Source: JBFLYH01 sp964630235
Lineage (GTDB): Bacteria; Oederibacteriota; JAAXVQ01; JAUVAV01
Direction: 5' to 3'
Length of the DNA stretch: 64,000 nt
NCBI GenBank assembly: GCA_964630235.1
Contig: CAZVUO010000003.1
Span: 124,001 to 188,000, forward strand
Numbering within the stretch: position 1 is the stretch's first letter; the number at the start of each line of letters is the position of its first letter. Positions 8,818 to 16,492 of the stretch are shown here, in pieces. The notes under the pieces are model-generated. The model saw only the letters and a list, made by a program, of their open reading frames with translations, was not told the DNA's origin and did no database searches. The translations under genes and the position numbers were made by a program.

Positions 8818-9665
8818 GCTTCCCTCCTTCCCGCGGGCCACAGCCCATACGCGATCAGGATTCCGGCCAGGATCAGGAGCGTGCCCAGCCAGAACCGGGC
8901 CCGCATTTCCTCGCCCAGCAGGGCGCTGAACGCCACGGTCAGCGGCACTTCGGCCAGGCCCATGATCCCGCCCGTGGTCGCGGTTACGTATCTGAAGCCA
9001 TAGCCCGCAAACACCTGCCCCACGAATCCAAAGACCGCCACCAGCGCGAGGGCCGCCGCGCCGGACCAGGTCAGATGGCGGACCTCCCCCACGGACACCA
9101 GGCACCACAGCGCGCCAAAGATGCAGGCCGAGAGATACACCAGGAACGGATTGTTCTTGGCCCGGGATTGCTTGACGTAGTGCACGGACACGCCGCCCAC
9201 GGCTCCGGCCGCAAACGCCAGCAGGTTTCCCAGCCAGCCGTACTGGCTGCGATCGTAGAAAACCAGCAGCACGCCCAGAATGCCGATCACGACGCCGGCC
9301 ACATGCTGGGCAGTGATCTTTTCCCTGAAGAACAGGTATCCGAAAACCGCCACGAAGATGGGGTAGGTGTCGGCCAAGAGAATCGCGCGGCCGCTGCTGG
9401 TGAGCTGGATGGCCCAGTAGGTCAGGGACATGGCCAGGCCGCCAAGCACGCCGCGGATGATCCATATTCGCCAGTCCTTGACCCGCCATTCCCGCCGCAG
9501 GATAAAAATGGCGGAGACGCAGAACAGCGCGCCCAGAAAAAACCGCACCAGAGAAACGAACAGGCCCGAATAACCCACGGCGAGGTATTTGGCCGAGACC
9601 GCGGCCCCGGCAAAGAACACGCAGGCCAGCAGAATGCTCCATTGACCCAAACGTTCAGAGCGCAT
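8814..9665 (-). CDS. EamA/DMT-family transporter
   Basis: 283 residues with ten hydrophobic segments in two EamA repeats (about residues 10-140 and 150-278). Typical segments include FVSLVRFFLGALF in the first half and GLAEVPLTVAFSALLGEE in the second. DMT transporters export or import small metabolites such as amino acids and nucleotide precursors; the substrate here cannot be read from sequence. AAAGGAACC precedes the ATG. The stop overlaps the hydE start (ATGA), so the two genes are co-translated. The DNA upstream (9666-10183) carries repeats and no further minus-strand gene. Confidence 0.85.
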   Translation of the reverse strand: MRSERLGQWSILLACVFFAGAAVSAKYLAVGYSGLFVSLVRFFLGALFCVSAIFILRREWRVKDWRIWIIRGVLGGLAMSLTYWAIQLTSSGRAILLADTYPIFVAVFGYLFFREKITAQHVAGVVIGILGVLLVFYDRSQYGWLGNLLAFAAGAVGGVSVHYVKQSRAKNNPFLVYLSACIFGALWCLVSVGEVRHLTWSGAAALALVAVFGFVGQVFAGYGFRYVTATTGGIMGLAEVPLTVAFSALLGEEMRARFWLGTLLILAGILIAYGLWPAGRREA

Positions 9666-9792
9666 AACGTGGTTCCTTTGATTTTCTTCAAGTTCTAGGC
9701 ATCATAACATAACGCCGATCAATTTCTACTTGCGGATAAATAATGCTGCCCCCTTTCCCCAAACTTCCTCACCCTCCCTTTTGCCCCTCGCA

Positions 9793-9951
9793 GAGAGGTT
9801 GTGTCGCATGGTTTTTTAAGTTGACCGTCATTCCGGAATGGTGCTAGCCGGAATCCAGGGCTTTTTTTATAGTTTATCTGGACCCCGGCTTCAAGCATGC
9901 CGGGGTGACGAACTATAAAATTTCCAAAAGAGAAATACGATACCACCTCTC
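9793..9951. repeat. Palindromic element, copy B, with extended terminal inverted repeats
   Basis: The 85-bp core (9826-9910) starts CGTCATTCCGG and ends CCGGGGTGACG. Outside it, 9793-9810 (GAGAGGTTGTGTCGCATG) and 9934-9951 are imperfect inverted repeats matching at 14 of 18 positions. That makes a 159-bp unit with MITE-like structure and no coding capacity. Confidence 0.75.
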
Positions 9952-10027
9952 AAAGGAAGAGTGAGTTAGTGGAGTGGTCCCCCGGACTAAAGTTCCCCGC
10001 AAGGGGGACCATGGGCCGGGGCTCCCT

Positions 10028-10109
10028 CCCTCCGCAATAAAATCCCGCAAATCATCTCCCCGGCCGAAGGTCCCTTCGGGAGCTGAAGGCCGGGGATTCA
10101 TGCGGAGGG
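10028..10109. repeat. Large nested hairpin
   Basis: CCCTCCGCA (10028-10036) pairs with TGCGGAGGG (10101-10109). Inside it TCCCCGGCC (10057-10065) pairs with GGCCGGGGA (10088-10096), and the tip GGTCCCTTCGGGAGC can fold again. There is no T-run next to it, so it is not an obvious terminator. Confidence 0.6.
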
Positions 10110-10148
10110 ATTGAGTAAGAAGCTGGGAAAGGGTGATGGCGGCGGGAC

Positions 10149-10177
10149 TTGCTCCCGCCTTCGGCTTCGTTTATACT
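10149..10177 (+). promoter_or_regulatory. Promoter for mug, possibly giving a leaderless transcript
   Basis: TTGCTC (10149-10154), 17-base spacer, TATACT (10172-10177). The expected start site falls at or within a base or two of the ATG at 10184, and no ribosome-binding site is seen before that ATG. The -35 box sits in a small hairpin (GGCGGGA..TCCCGCC, 10141-10159). Confidence 0.5.
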
Positions 10178-10183
10178 GCCTGC

Positions 10184-10741
10184 ATGCGCATTTGGAAACC
10201 CACGCCCGCCCAGCTCGCGGCCGCGGCCGGCAAGACCGTGCCGGATGTGATCGCCCCGCGCCTCGCCGTCCTGTTCTGCGGCATCAATCCCGGCCTGTAT
10301 TCCGGCGCCGTGGGGCATCACTTCGCCCGGCCCGGGAACCGCTTCTGGCCTGCCCTGCACGCTTCGGGATTCACCCCGCGCCTGCTCTCGCCCTTCGAGG
10401 AGCGCGAACTGCCGGCCTGGGGCCTGGGCATCACCAACCTCGTGGCGCGCGCCACGGCCTCGGCCGAGGAGCTCGGCGCCGCGGAGTTGTCGGCCGGAGG
10501 CCGGCGGCTGGCCGCGAAAGTCGGACGCTACCAGCCCCGGGTGCTGGCCGTGCTGGGCGTCACGGCGTACCGCCAGGCGTTCCAGCAGCCGCAGGCCAGA
10601 TTAGGCCGGCAGAAGGAACCCTGGGGACGCACCACGGTCTGGATTCTGCCCAATCCCAGCGGCCTCAACGCGCATTACCAACCCGGCGACCTGCGCAAGC
10701 TGTTCAGGGTTCTCAGGGCTTTCGCGGCGCCACGAACCTGA
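10184..10741 (+). CDS. mug: G/U mismatch-specific uracil-DNA glycosylase (Mug/TDG family)
   Basis: 185 residues. The two active-site motifs of the Mug/TDG family are present: GINPG (residues 33-37, with the catalytic-water Asn35) and NPSGLNAHY (157-165). The enzyme removes uracil, and in some members thymine or ethenocytosine, from mispairs with guanine as the first step of base-excision repair. An in-frame ATG exists upstream at 10133, but those 17 residues are unlike the family and the DNA there forms a hairpin and promoter, so I chose 10184. The next gene starts 12 bases after the stop, so both may be on one transcript. Confidence 0.9.
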   Translation: MRIWKPTPAQLAAAAGKTVPDVIAPRLAVLFCGINPGLYSGAVGHHFARPGNRFWPALHASGFTPRLLSPFEERELPAWGLGITNLVARATASAEELGAAELSAGGRRLAAKVGRYQPRVLAVLGVTAYRQAFQQPQARLGRQKEPWGRTTVWILPNPSGLNAHYQPGDLRKLFRVLRAFAAPRT

Positions 10742-10753
10742 CAAGGAGAAATC

Positions 10754-11488
10754 ATGAAGCGAGACCCCGTTGTTTCGGCCGCCCTGCTCTTGCTGTTCGC
10801 TGGCACCGCTCCAGCCCTTGCCCAGGACCCTGCCGGAAACTGGGAGCGTGATCTGGCCGGTATCCGCGCCCGCGCCGAGGCCGTGCAGCAGGCCCTCCCG
10901 GAAATCTCTTACACCGCGGAGTCCGAATCCCGGCAGCTGGCCAGCGACGGCCAGGTGCAGAAAGTGATCCGCAGCATCCGCCAGGTCCGCTTCACCTGGC
11001 CCGACCAGTACCAGCAGGACTATTCCTTCATGTCCGTCAACGGGAAGGAACTTACCGAGCAGGAACGGAAGTCGGAACTGTCGCGCATGCGCGGCCAGCG
11101 CGGCGACTCGCCGTTCCTGGCCCGCGAGATGCCGAAATACCGCTTCACGCGCGAGGGCGAAGCGGACTACGAGGGCCGCAAGGTTTGGAAGGTGAGTTTT
11201 GAACCCCTCACGCCGGGTGACAAGCTGGCGCGCGGCTTCGGTTACCTCCTGCCGGAAACCTACGACGTGGTCTATTTCGCTTTCTCGCCGTCCAGCCTGC
11301 CTGCCGGATTGCGCGAAATGAAGGCGGAAATGCGTTACCAGCCGGTCCAGGGGTTCTGGCTCCCCTCGGAATTCCATATGGAATTGCACGTCAAGGTGTC
11401 GTTTTTAATCACCCTCGCGGATCTCCGGGTTCAGGTCGATGAAAAATACTCCGCTTACCAACTTCCTCTCTCCGGGCAAAAAAAATAG
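10754..11488 (+). CDS. Exported protein of unknown function, LolA-like pattern
   Basis: 244 residues with a signal peptide ending at ALAQ (about residue 24) and a good AAGGAG site. The mature part is rich in alternating strands (KVIRSIRQVRFTWPDQYQQD, KYRFTREGEADYEGRKVWKV) and ends with LRVQVDEKYSAYQLP, a pattern close to periplasmic LolA/outer-membrane-sorting folds. No catalytic motif is visible. The stop codon lies inside the palindrome at 11485-11512. It follows mug by 12 bases, but there is no evident functional link. Confidence 0.6.
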   Translation: MKRDPVVSAALLLLFAGTAPALAQDPAGNWERDLAGIRARAEAVQQALPEISYTAESESRQLASDGQVQKVIRSIRQVRFTWPDQYQQDYSFMSVNGKELTEQERKSELSRMRGQRGDSPFLAREMPKYRFTREGEADYEGRKVWKVSFEPLTPGDKLARGFGYLLPETYDVVYFAFSPSSLPAGLREMKAEMRYQPVQGFWLPSEFHMELHVKVSFLITLADLRVQVDEKYSAYQLPLSGQKK

Positions 11489-11512
11489 GGGCGTTCAATT
11501 GAACGCCCCTAT
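11485..11512 (-). terminator. 28-bp perfect palindrome, terminator for the 11541 gene
   Basis: A perfect dyad containing AGGGGCGTTCAATTGAACGC. Read on the minus strand it is followed by TTTTTTTT, making a classic intrinsic terminator for the YXWXPGYW gene. It also overlaps the stop of the plus-strand gene ending at 11488. The same 24-base core recurs at 16440-16467, and a variant at 38923-38946. Confidence 0.8.
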
Positions 11513-11540
11513 GTGGATCTGATTCTTCCTGGTTTTTCCG

Positions 11541-12518
11541 TTACCGGCCTGGTCCCCGGCGGCCCCGGTTTCGCGGAGGGGCCTGCGGAGCAGGCGCGGT
11601 CTGCCGCCAGTGGCCTTGTATCCACTCGCCGCGCCGGTTGTAGTGGGCTGGCACCCACTCGGCGCCGGAACGCGCGGTCATGCGCCAGCGTCCAGGCACC
11701 CACTGGCCGCCCGGGTTATAGTGCCCTGGCACCCAAACCTGTCCAGCCGGCGCTGGACCGGCCGGACGCCAGTGCGCCTGGACCCATTGCCCGTCGCGGC
11801 TCCAGTGTCCGGGCACCCACACAAATCCGTTTCGCGCCGCGGCCCGCCACAGGCCTGGATACCAGCGGCCGTTAAGCCAATAACCAGGCACCCACACATA
11901 CCCGGTTTTGGGCCGCGCCGGACGCCAGTAACCTGCGATGTAATACCCGTTGGTCCGGTCCCACGTGCCGTTCACCCACACAAACCCTGCCATGGTCCGC
12001 GGGCGCCAGTATCCTTGGACCCACAGTCCGCCGGGCAGGCGGTAGGGCTTCACCCAAATATAATTCCGCCCCGGCGCCGCGGGCCGTGGTCCTGGCTGAG
12101 CCACGGCGGCGGTCATCGGCTCCTCGTCCATAACGGCCGGCAGGGGTTGCTGCATTCCCATCCCCGCGCCCTTTTGCTGTCCAGATTGCAGAGGCCGTTG
12201 TACACCCATCCCCGCTCTTTCGGCCGCTCCGCCCTGCCATGCACCCGGCAGGGGCCGCCGCGGACCCGCCGCGGCGCCGGTCACCGCCCCTTCTTCCACC
12301 GCGGCGCCGGTCACCGGTTCCTCGGCAACTGCCGCTCCGGTCACCGCGCCTTCCATTTCGTACTCCGGGCCGGTCTGTTCCACGCGATTCAAGTCCTCTT
12401 GCATGTACGCCGAGCCTTCTGCCCCTGGCTGTGTTTCCTGGGCTGTCAGCGCGGGCGTCACGCCCAGCACCAGACCCACTCCCGCAGCCACGGTCCCTGC
12501 CAACCAGTTCGCTTTCAT
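11541..12518 (-). CDS. Exported YXWXPGYW-repeat protein
   Basis: 325 residues. A signal peptide ends near LTAQ (residue 26). Residues 30-140 are a low-complexity region with repeated AVTGAA(A/V) blocks and Gln/Pro/Gly-rich segments. Residues about 148-305 contain six to seven aromatic repeats such as FVWVPGHWSRDGQWVQAHWR and VWVPGYWLNGRWYPGLW, the YXWXPGYW family. A basic Pro/Arg tail (RNRGRRGPGR) ends the protein. Such proteins are secreted or surface-attached; function is unknown. The leader CAAGGAGGAAGAACATGAA is identical over 19 bases to that of the 16493-17290 gene. Confidence 0.8.
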   Translation of the reverse strand: MKANWLAGTVAAGVGLVLGVTPALTAQETQPGAEGSAYMQEDLNRVEQTGPEYEMEGAVTGAAVAEEPVTGAAVEEGAVTGAAAGPRRPLPGAWQGGAAERAGMGVQRPLQSGQQKGAGMGMQQPLPAVMDEEPMTAAVAQPGPRPAAPGRNYIWVKPYRLPGGLWVQGYWRPRTMAGFVWVNGTWDRTNGYYIAGYWRPARPKTGYVWVPGYWLNGRWYPGLWRAAARNGFVWVPGHWSRDGQWVQAHWRPAGPAPAGQVWVPGHYNPGGQWVPGRWRMTARSGAEWVPAHYNRRGEWIQGHWRQTAPAPQAPPRNRGRRGPGR

Positions 12519-12753
12519 GTTCTTCCTCCTTGAGATCCCCGGTCCGTGCGGCCGGGATCAATTCCTGCCGTTCACCCTTGATGCGGCAGGTACTTTATTA
12601 AACACCGTCGCCTGAAAAAGGTTCCGCCTCTTTAAGTCAACCCCACCGGCGCTCCCCGGAGAATTTATTCAATTTTACATGGCCGACAGGAAATAAGTTA
12701 GCTAAAATGAATAATATTTCGAACCATTCCCATGCAGTCCAGGAGCAGGCACG

Positions 12754-14232
12754 ATGTGGCGAATCGGCATGCGATTGTGGTTTGCAGGATGCTTGTTGGC
12801 GATGGTGATCCCGGCGCGAGCGGACTGGGTCGCCATGGGCAACTCGCTCAACGCGAGTTCCGGGCATTACGGCCGCAAACCCTCGGCAGTTGCGCAAGGC
12901 AGCACTGTTTATGTGGCCTTCGAGGATTACCTTCCGTCGAGCAGTTACCAAGTGGTGGTCAAACAGTGGAACGGAGCGGCCTGGACCGCAGTGGGCGGTG
13001 TAGTCAATAATGATGAATACGAATATGCCCAGGAACCCCAGCTCGCCATGGCCTCGAACGGCACACCCTATATTATATGGGAGGAAACCCCCGGTTTTCT
13101 CGTATATGCCAACCGCTGGAACGGAACCGACTGGGAATCCCTGGGAGGCGCCCTCAATGCCGACCTATCCGCTTACGGCACCCAGCCCTCCATTGCCGTG
13201 GATCGGCAGGACAGCACCCTCGCTTACGCGGTCTGGATCGAGAACTACGTTCACCTCTGCTATAAGCGCTGGCATGAAGGCGCGGTAGATTGGGTGGAGG
13301 GCAACACTTTAAATGCGGTCATCGGTCAAAGCGCCTATGATCCCACCATCGCGCTGGACAACGAAAACCGGCCCGTGGTCGCCTGGTGCGAATCGAACAC
13401 CACGGACGGATATTATGACATTCGCGTCAAACGGCTCACCACTCCACCCGATAGTTGGACCCCGATGGAAAACGGGCTCTACCTGCCCAGCTACCCCAAC
13501 GGCACGCAACCCAAGTTGGTGTACGACCCAAGCGCGGGGCTCTATCTCACCTTCACCGCTTTCAACGGCAGCGCCAGCGGCTGGTATCTCCGCGTTTTCC
13601 GCTGGAACGGTTCGACCTGGAACCCGGTGGGCGGACTGGTCAGCAACGAAAGCTCGGACATTGACGCGCCGTCGCTGATCGTCGCCAATAACCGACCGTA
13701 TGTTTTCTACCTCCAAGCGATCGGCAGCGGCGCCTATCAGACCGTTGTCAAGGAATGGAATGGGGGGGCCTGGAACTGGGTGGGAACCTCTTTCAACCGC
13801 GATCCCGCCAAAAACGCCCTTACCACCGCCCTCACGGCCCTGAACAATGTCCCTTGCGCTGTATGGGAAGAACAGCTCACGGACGGGCCGGTCACGGGCA
13901 GTGTGTATGCCAGTCAATGGGTGACCCCCGCGCAACCCACGCCCACGGCAACCCCGCCCGGCGGGCTTCTGCCCGGCGAGAGCCTTTCCGCCTATCCGGT
14001 CCCCGCCTCCACGCAGGTGACGTTCGCGCTCAATACCCAGGCTACGGGGCAGGTCGTGATCAAGGTGTATAACACCCGGTTCCGGCTGGTGAAAGAGTTC
14101 GCCAGCTCCACGGCCACGGGCCAGGTGTCCGTGTCCTGGGACGTGTCGGGCATCGCCCCGGGCGTTTACTTCTACCATATAACCGTCGGCGGCCGCAAAT
14201 TCGACGCCAGGAAGCTGGTGATCGCGCGATGA
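12754..14232 (+). CDS. Secreted beta-propeller-like protein with C-terminal sorting-type tail
   Basis: 492 residues. After a signal peptide (to about residue 24, ARAD) come repeating ~50-residue units of the form VVVKQWNGAAWTAVGG, YANRWNGTDWESLGG and LRVFRWNGSTWNPVGG, suggesting a five- to seven-bladed propeller. A short PTPTATPPGG linker (about 395-405) leads to a FlgD-Ig/T9SS type A-like tail: LSAYPVPASTQVTF, VIKVYNTRFRLVKEF, VSWDVSGIAPGVYFYHI. The tail matches those of the three beta-helix proteins at 18380-25105 in architecture. Its stop overlaps the start of the PorV-like gene (ATGA). AGGAG lies 9-10 bases before the start. Likely surface-exposed or released; ligand unknown. Confidence 0.75.
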   Translation: MWRIGMRLWFAGCLLAMVIPARADWVAMGNSLNASSGHYGRKPSAVAQGSTVYVAFEDYLPSSSYQVVVKQWNGAAWTAVGGVVNNDEYEYAQEPQLAMASNGTPYIIWEETPGFLVYANRWNGTDWESLGGALNADLSAYGTQPSIAVDRQDSTLAYAVWIENYVHLCYKRWHEGAVDWVEGNTLNAVIGQSAYDPTIALDNENRPVVAWCESNTTDGYYDIRVKRLTTPPDSWTPMENGLYLPSYPNGTQPKLVYDPSAGLYLTFTAFNGSASGWYLRVFRWNGSTWNPVGGLVSNESSDIDAPSLIVANNRPYVFYLQAIGSGAYQTVVKEWNGGAWNWVGTSFNRDPAKNALTTALTALNNVPCAVWEEQLTDGPVTGSVYASQWVTPAQPTPTATPPGGLLPGESLSAYPVPASTQVTFALNTQATGQVVIKVYNTRFRLVKEFASSTATGQVSVSWDVSGIAPGVYFYHITVGGRKFDARKLVIAR

Positions 14233-15860
14233 AAAAGATACTCTTCTCCGCTTTGCTCGCCGCCGTTTGGACCACCAGTGCCTGGCCCGACGCCAATGTG
14301 GCCGCCCCCTTCCTGCAATCCGGGGCTGGCGCGCGGTCCAAAGGCATGGGTGACAGCTACCTGGCCGTGGCCGAAGGGCCGTTCGCCGCTTTTTACAATC
14401 CGGCCGGTCTGGCCAGCGTGGAGACGACCAGCCTGGGCTTCCAGCACGACGGTGTCGCGGATCTTATGCGTCAAGAGGTCCTGGCCGGCAGTTTCCCGCT
14501 GGGCCCAGGCGGTCTCTTCGCGGGGATCGAATGGATCGGATACGGCAGTCTGGACCAGCTCGACGCCGCCGGCCAGGTGACCGGCAGCGTTCTAACGCCC
14601 ACGGACCTGCGCCTGGGCCTGGGCTACGGCCTGGCCCTTCTGCCGGGCTGGCGCGCGGGCGCCACGGCGGGATACTACGCCGAGAATCTCGGCCCCGTGA
14701 AACTGACCGGCGCGGTGCTGGATCTGGGTACTGCTTGGGACTGGAGTCCCGAAGGCACTTTGGCCGCGACCGTGAGGAGTCTGGGCACGGCTCCCGCAGG
14801 GTTCAGCTTGCCCGCCAGCCTGGGCGCGGGCGCGGCCTACCGCCTGTTCAATCGCGTCTTGTTGGTGAACGCGGAGGTCGAGGTCCCGCTGGCTCCCAAT
14901 TCCCTGAACGTGGGCTTGGGAGCGGAATGGCGGCCATGGCAGTGGCTCGCCCTGCGCGCCGGATATAAAGGGCCCTTCGACCAGTCCGCGCTGGAAATGT
15001 TCGTCGGCGGCCTGGGCTTCAATTTCTGGAATTTCAACCTCGACCTGGCCCTGACCAGCCGCGGCGACCTGGGCGGGCAAGCGATCGCCAGCTTGACCTA
15101 TACCTTTGAAAAAGCCGGGGTGAAACCCCAGCCAGAACCGCAGCCCCGGCCCGTGGAAGCCATGAAATATCAGGGCGACGACCGCAAGCAGGCTGAATTT
15201 CACTTTCAGGCGGGCAAGGAATATGAGCGCTACAACCAATGGATAGACGCCATCGTCGAATATAAAGCCGCCCTCTCCATCCGTCCCGACTACGCGGAAG
15301 CCCAGACCGCCTTGGCCGCGGCCCGCGAACAGGCGCGTAAACAGGGATCCGATGCCGGTGGAACGGCGCCGTCCGCTTCCCTGCAGGAAACGATCCGCAA
15401 ATATTACGATCAAGGGCTCAAAGCCTACAAAGCCAAGGACTACAGCACGGCCATTAAACAGCTGCAACTTGTCCTGGAACTGACCTCCCAGCATCAACAG
15501 GCTACCGCGCTGCTGGAAAAAGCCCAGGACGCCTTGAACCAGGAAATGAGCGCATTGCGCACGCAGGCGAAAAAGGCCAGGGAGAAGGGCGATCTGGCCC
15601 AGGAAGTGGACGCCTACCGCAAAATGCAGGCCCTGGACCCGGAGAACCAGAAGGTGAAGGCCGACCTAGCCGCGGCCGAAAAGAAGGTCCCTGGCCAGGT
15701 GGACGCGCTGTATAAGCAGGGAGTGGAGTATTATGCGTCCGGCAACTTGCGCGCGGCGCTCAGGTCATTTCAGGACGTGCTCGCGCTCCAGCCGGACCAT
15801 GTGAAAGCCAAGGACGCGGTCGCCAACATCAAGGCCAAGCTGGTGCAGACCGGGCAATAG
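14229..15860 (+). CDS. PorV/UPF0164-like outer-membrane protein with C-terminal TPR domain
   Basis: 543 residues, translationally coupled to the tailed secreted protein. A signal peptide (to about residue 20) precedes a segment typical of PorV-like barrels: ARSKGMGDSYLAVAEGPFAAF then YNPAGLASVETTSLGFQH. The barrel fills residues 25-300 (TLGLGYGLALL-type strands, ending ASLTYTFEKAG). A proline-rich hinge (PQPEPQPRP) leads to TPR or coiled-coil repeats (315-540), e.g. AEFHFQAGKEYERYNQWIDA and LYKQGVEYYASGNLRAALRS. In Bacteroidetes PorV shuttles type IX cargo at the outer membrane; an analogous partner role for the upstream tailed protein is inference. The TPR extension is not part of PorV itself. 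Confidence 0.75.
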   Translation: MKKILFSALLAAVWTTSAWPDANVAAPFLQSGAGARSKGMGDSYLAVAEGPFAAFYNPAGLASVETTSLGFQHDGVADLMRQEVLAGSFPLGPGGLFAGIEWIGYGSLDQLDAAGQVTGSVLTPTDLRLGLGYGLALLPGWRAGATAGYYAENLGPVKLTGAVLDLGTAWDWSPEGTLAATVRSLGTAPAGFSLPASLGAGAAYRLFNRVLLVNAEVEVPLAPNSLNVGLGAEWRPWQWLALRAGYKGPFDQSALEMFVGGLGFNFWNFNLDLALTSRGDLGGQAIASLTYTFEKAGVKPQPEPQPRPVEAMKYQGDDRKQAEFHFQAGKEYERYNQWIDAIVEYKAALSIRPDYAEAQTALAAAREQARKQGSDAGGTAPSASLQETIRKYYDQGLKAYKAKDYSTAIKQLQLVLELTSQHQQATALLEKAQDALNQEMSALRTQAKKAREKGDLAQEVDAYRKMQALDPENQKVKADLAAAEKKVPGQVDALYKQGVEYYASGNLRAALRSFQDVLALQPDHVKAKDAVANIKAKLVQTGQ

Positions 15861-15880
15861 CAGCAGCGCAAAAAAACCGC

Positions 15881-16453
15881 TCACCGCCGCCACTCATCGG
15901 ATAAGACCGAGAAGATCCGGATATCCTCGAAGCGGTCCCATTTCTTCACGTGCTGCCGCAGATGTCCCTCGAAACGCAGGCCGGCTTTTTTCAAGACCTT
16001 CGCCGAGGCTTCGTTGCGGTCGAAAACCTGCGCGAAAATGCGGCGCAGCCCTAGCTGCTTGAACCCGTAACCCAAGACCGCCAAGACCGCCTCCGTGGCA
16101 TACCCCTGTCCCCAAAAGGGCTTTCCGAGCCAATACCCCACCTCGGCCCGTTCATGCTCGAACTTACAGGTCAAGCCGATACTGCCCAGCAGCTGGCCGG
16201 AAGGTTTGAGCGTCACGGCAAAGACCACTTCCCGGCCGGATCGGTACAGAGCCTCCTGGCCGCGGATCCACTCTTCGGCCATGCCATCCGGGTAGGGGTG
16301 CGGCAGGCGGTAGGTCATGGCCGCCACCTCACGCTCACCGGCCATTTTTTGAACTTCGCAGGCATCCGCGAGCGTGAAAGGCCGCAGGTACAGGCGACCG
16401 GTCTCCAGCGTGGGTTGGGCAGATTGGGGATCGAAAAAAGCAGGGGCGTTCAA
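15881..16453 (-). CDS. GNAT-family N-acetyltransferase (RimJ/RimL-like)
   Basis: 190 residues. The RimJ/RimL-type opening is LETGRLYLRPFTLADACEV, and the acetyl-CoA loop is KPFWGQGYATEAVLAVLGYG, then LGLRRIFAQVFDRNEASAKV. This class acetylates ribosomal proteins, tRNA-linked substrates or small amines; the target is unknown. There is no ATG or GTG upstream in frame: the frame opens right after the TAG stop of the upstream gene, and the only usual start is the TTG at 16453, which lies in the centre of a perfect palindrome that is also the upstream gene's terminator. Expression is therefore probably low or conditional. Confidence 0.8.
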   Translation of the reverse strand: MNAPAFFDPQSAQPTLETGRLYLRPFTLADACEVQKMAGEREVAAMTYRLPHPYPDGMAEEWIRGQEALYRSGREVVFAVTLKPSGQLLGSIGLTCKFEHERAEVGYWLGKPFWGQGYATEAVLAVLGYGFKQLGLRRIFAQVFDRNEASAKVLKKAGLRFEGHLRQHVKKWDRFEDIRIFSVLSDEWRR

Positions 16454-16467
16454 TTGAACGCCCCTGC
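16440..16467 (-). terminator. 28-bp perfect palindrome and T-run between 16493 gene and GNAT
   Basis: A dyad with core GGGGCGTTCAATTGAACGCC, followed on the minus strand by TTTTTT (16434-16439). It ends the transcript of the 16493 gene. It also contains the GNAT TTG start and the only candidate ribosome-binding site (AGGGG), both inside the hairpin. Confidence 0.8.
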
Positions 16468-16492
16468 GCTGAACACGGCCAAAGCGGTCATT

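Larger units (their letters stand above)
9666..10183. other. Gene-free stretch with palindromic repeats
   Basis: 518 bases between the DMT transporter and mug hold no convincing gene. They contain the 85-bp element (9826-9910) inside a longer 159-bp unit with imperfect 18-bp ends, a GGTCCCCC/GGGGGACC hairpin (9976-10010), a large nested hairpin (10028-10109) and a promoter for mug. Confidence 0.7.

Noticed and set aside
8396..9642. Transporter and HydE read as one 623-residue fusion
   Set aside because: That frame only reads through the transporter gene out of frame; the ATG at 8817 with a 4-base overlap gives two normal proteins.
9666..10183. tRNA or small RNA gene in the hairpin-rich stretch
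   Set aside because: No cloverleaf, T-loop GTTCGA or CCA end is found; the hairpins belong to palindromic repeats.
14229..15860. Complete type IX secretion system
   Set aside because: Only tails and a PorV-like protein are visible; no PorU, SprA, PorK/L/M/N are in the window.
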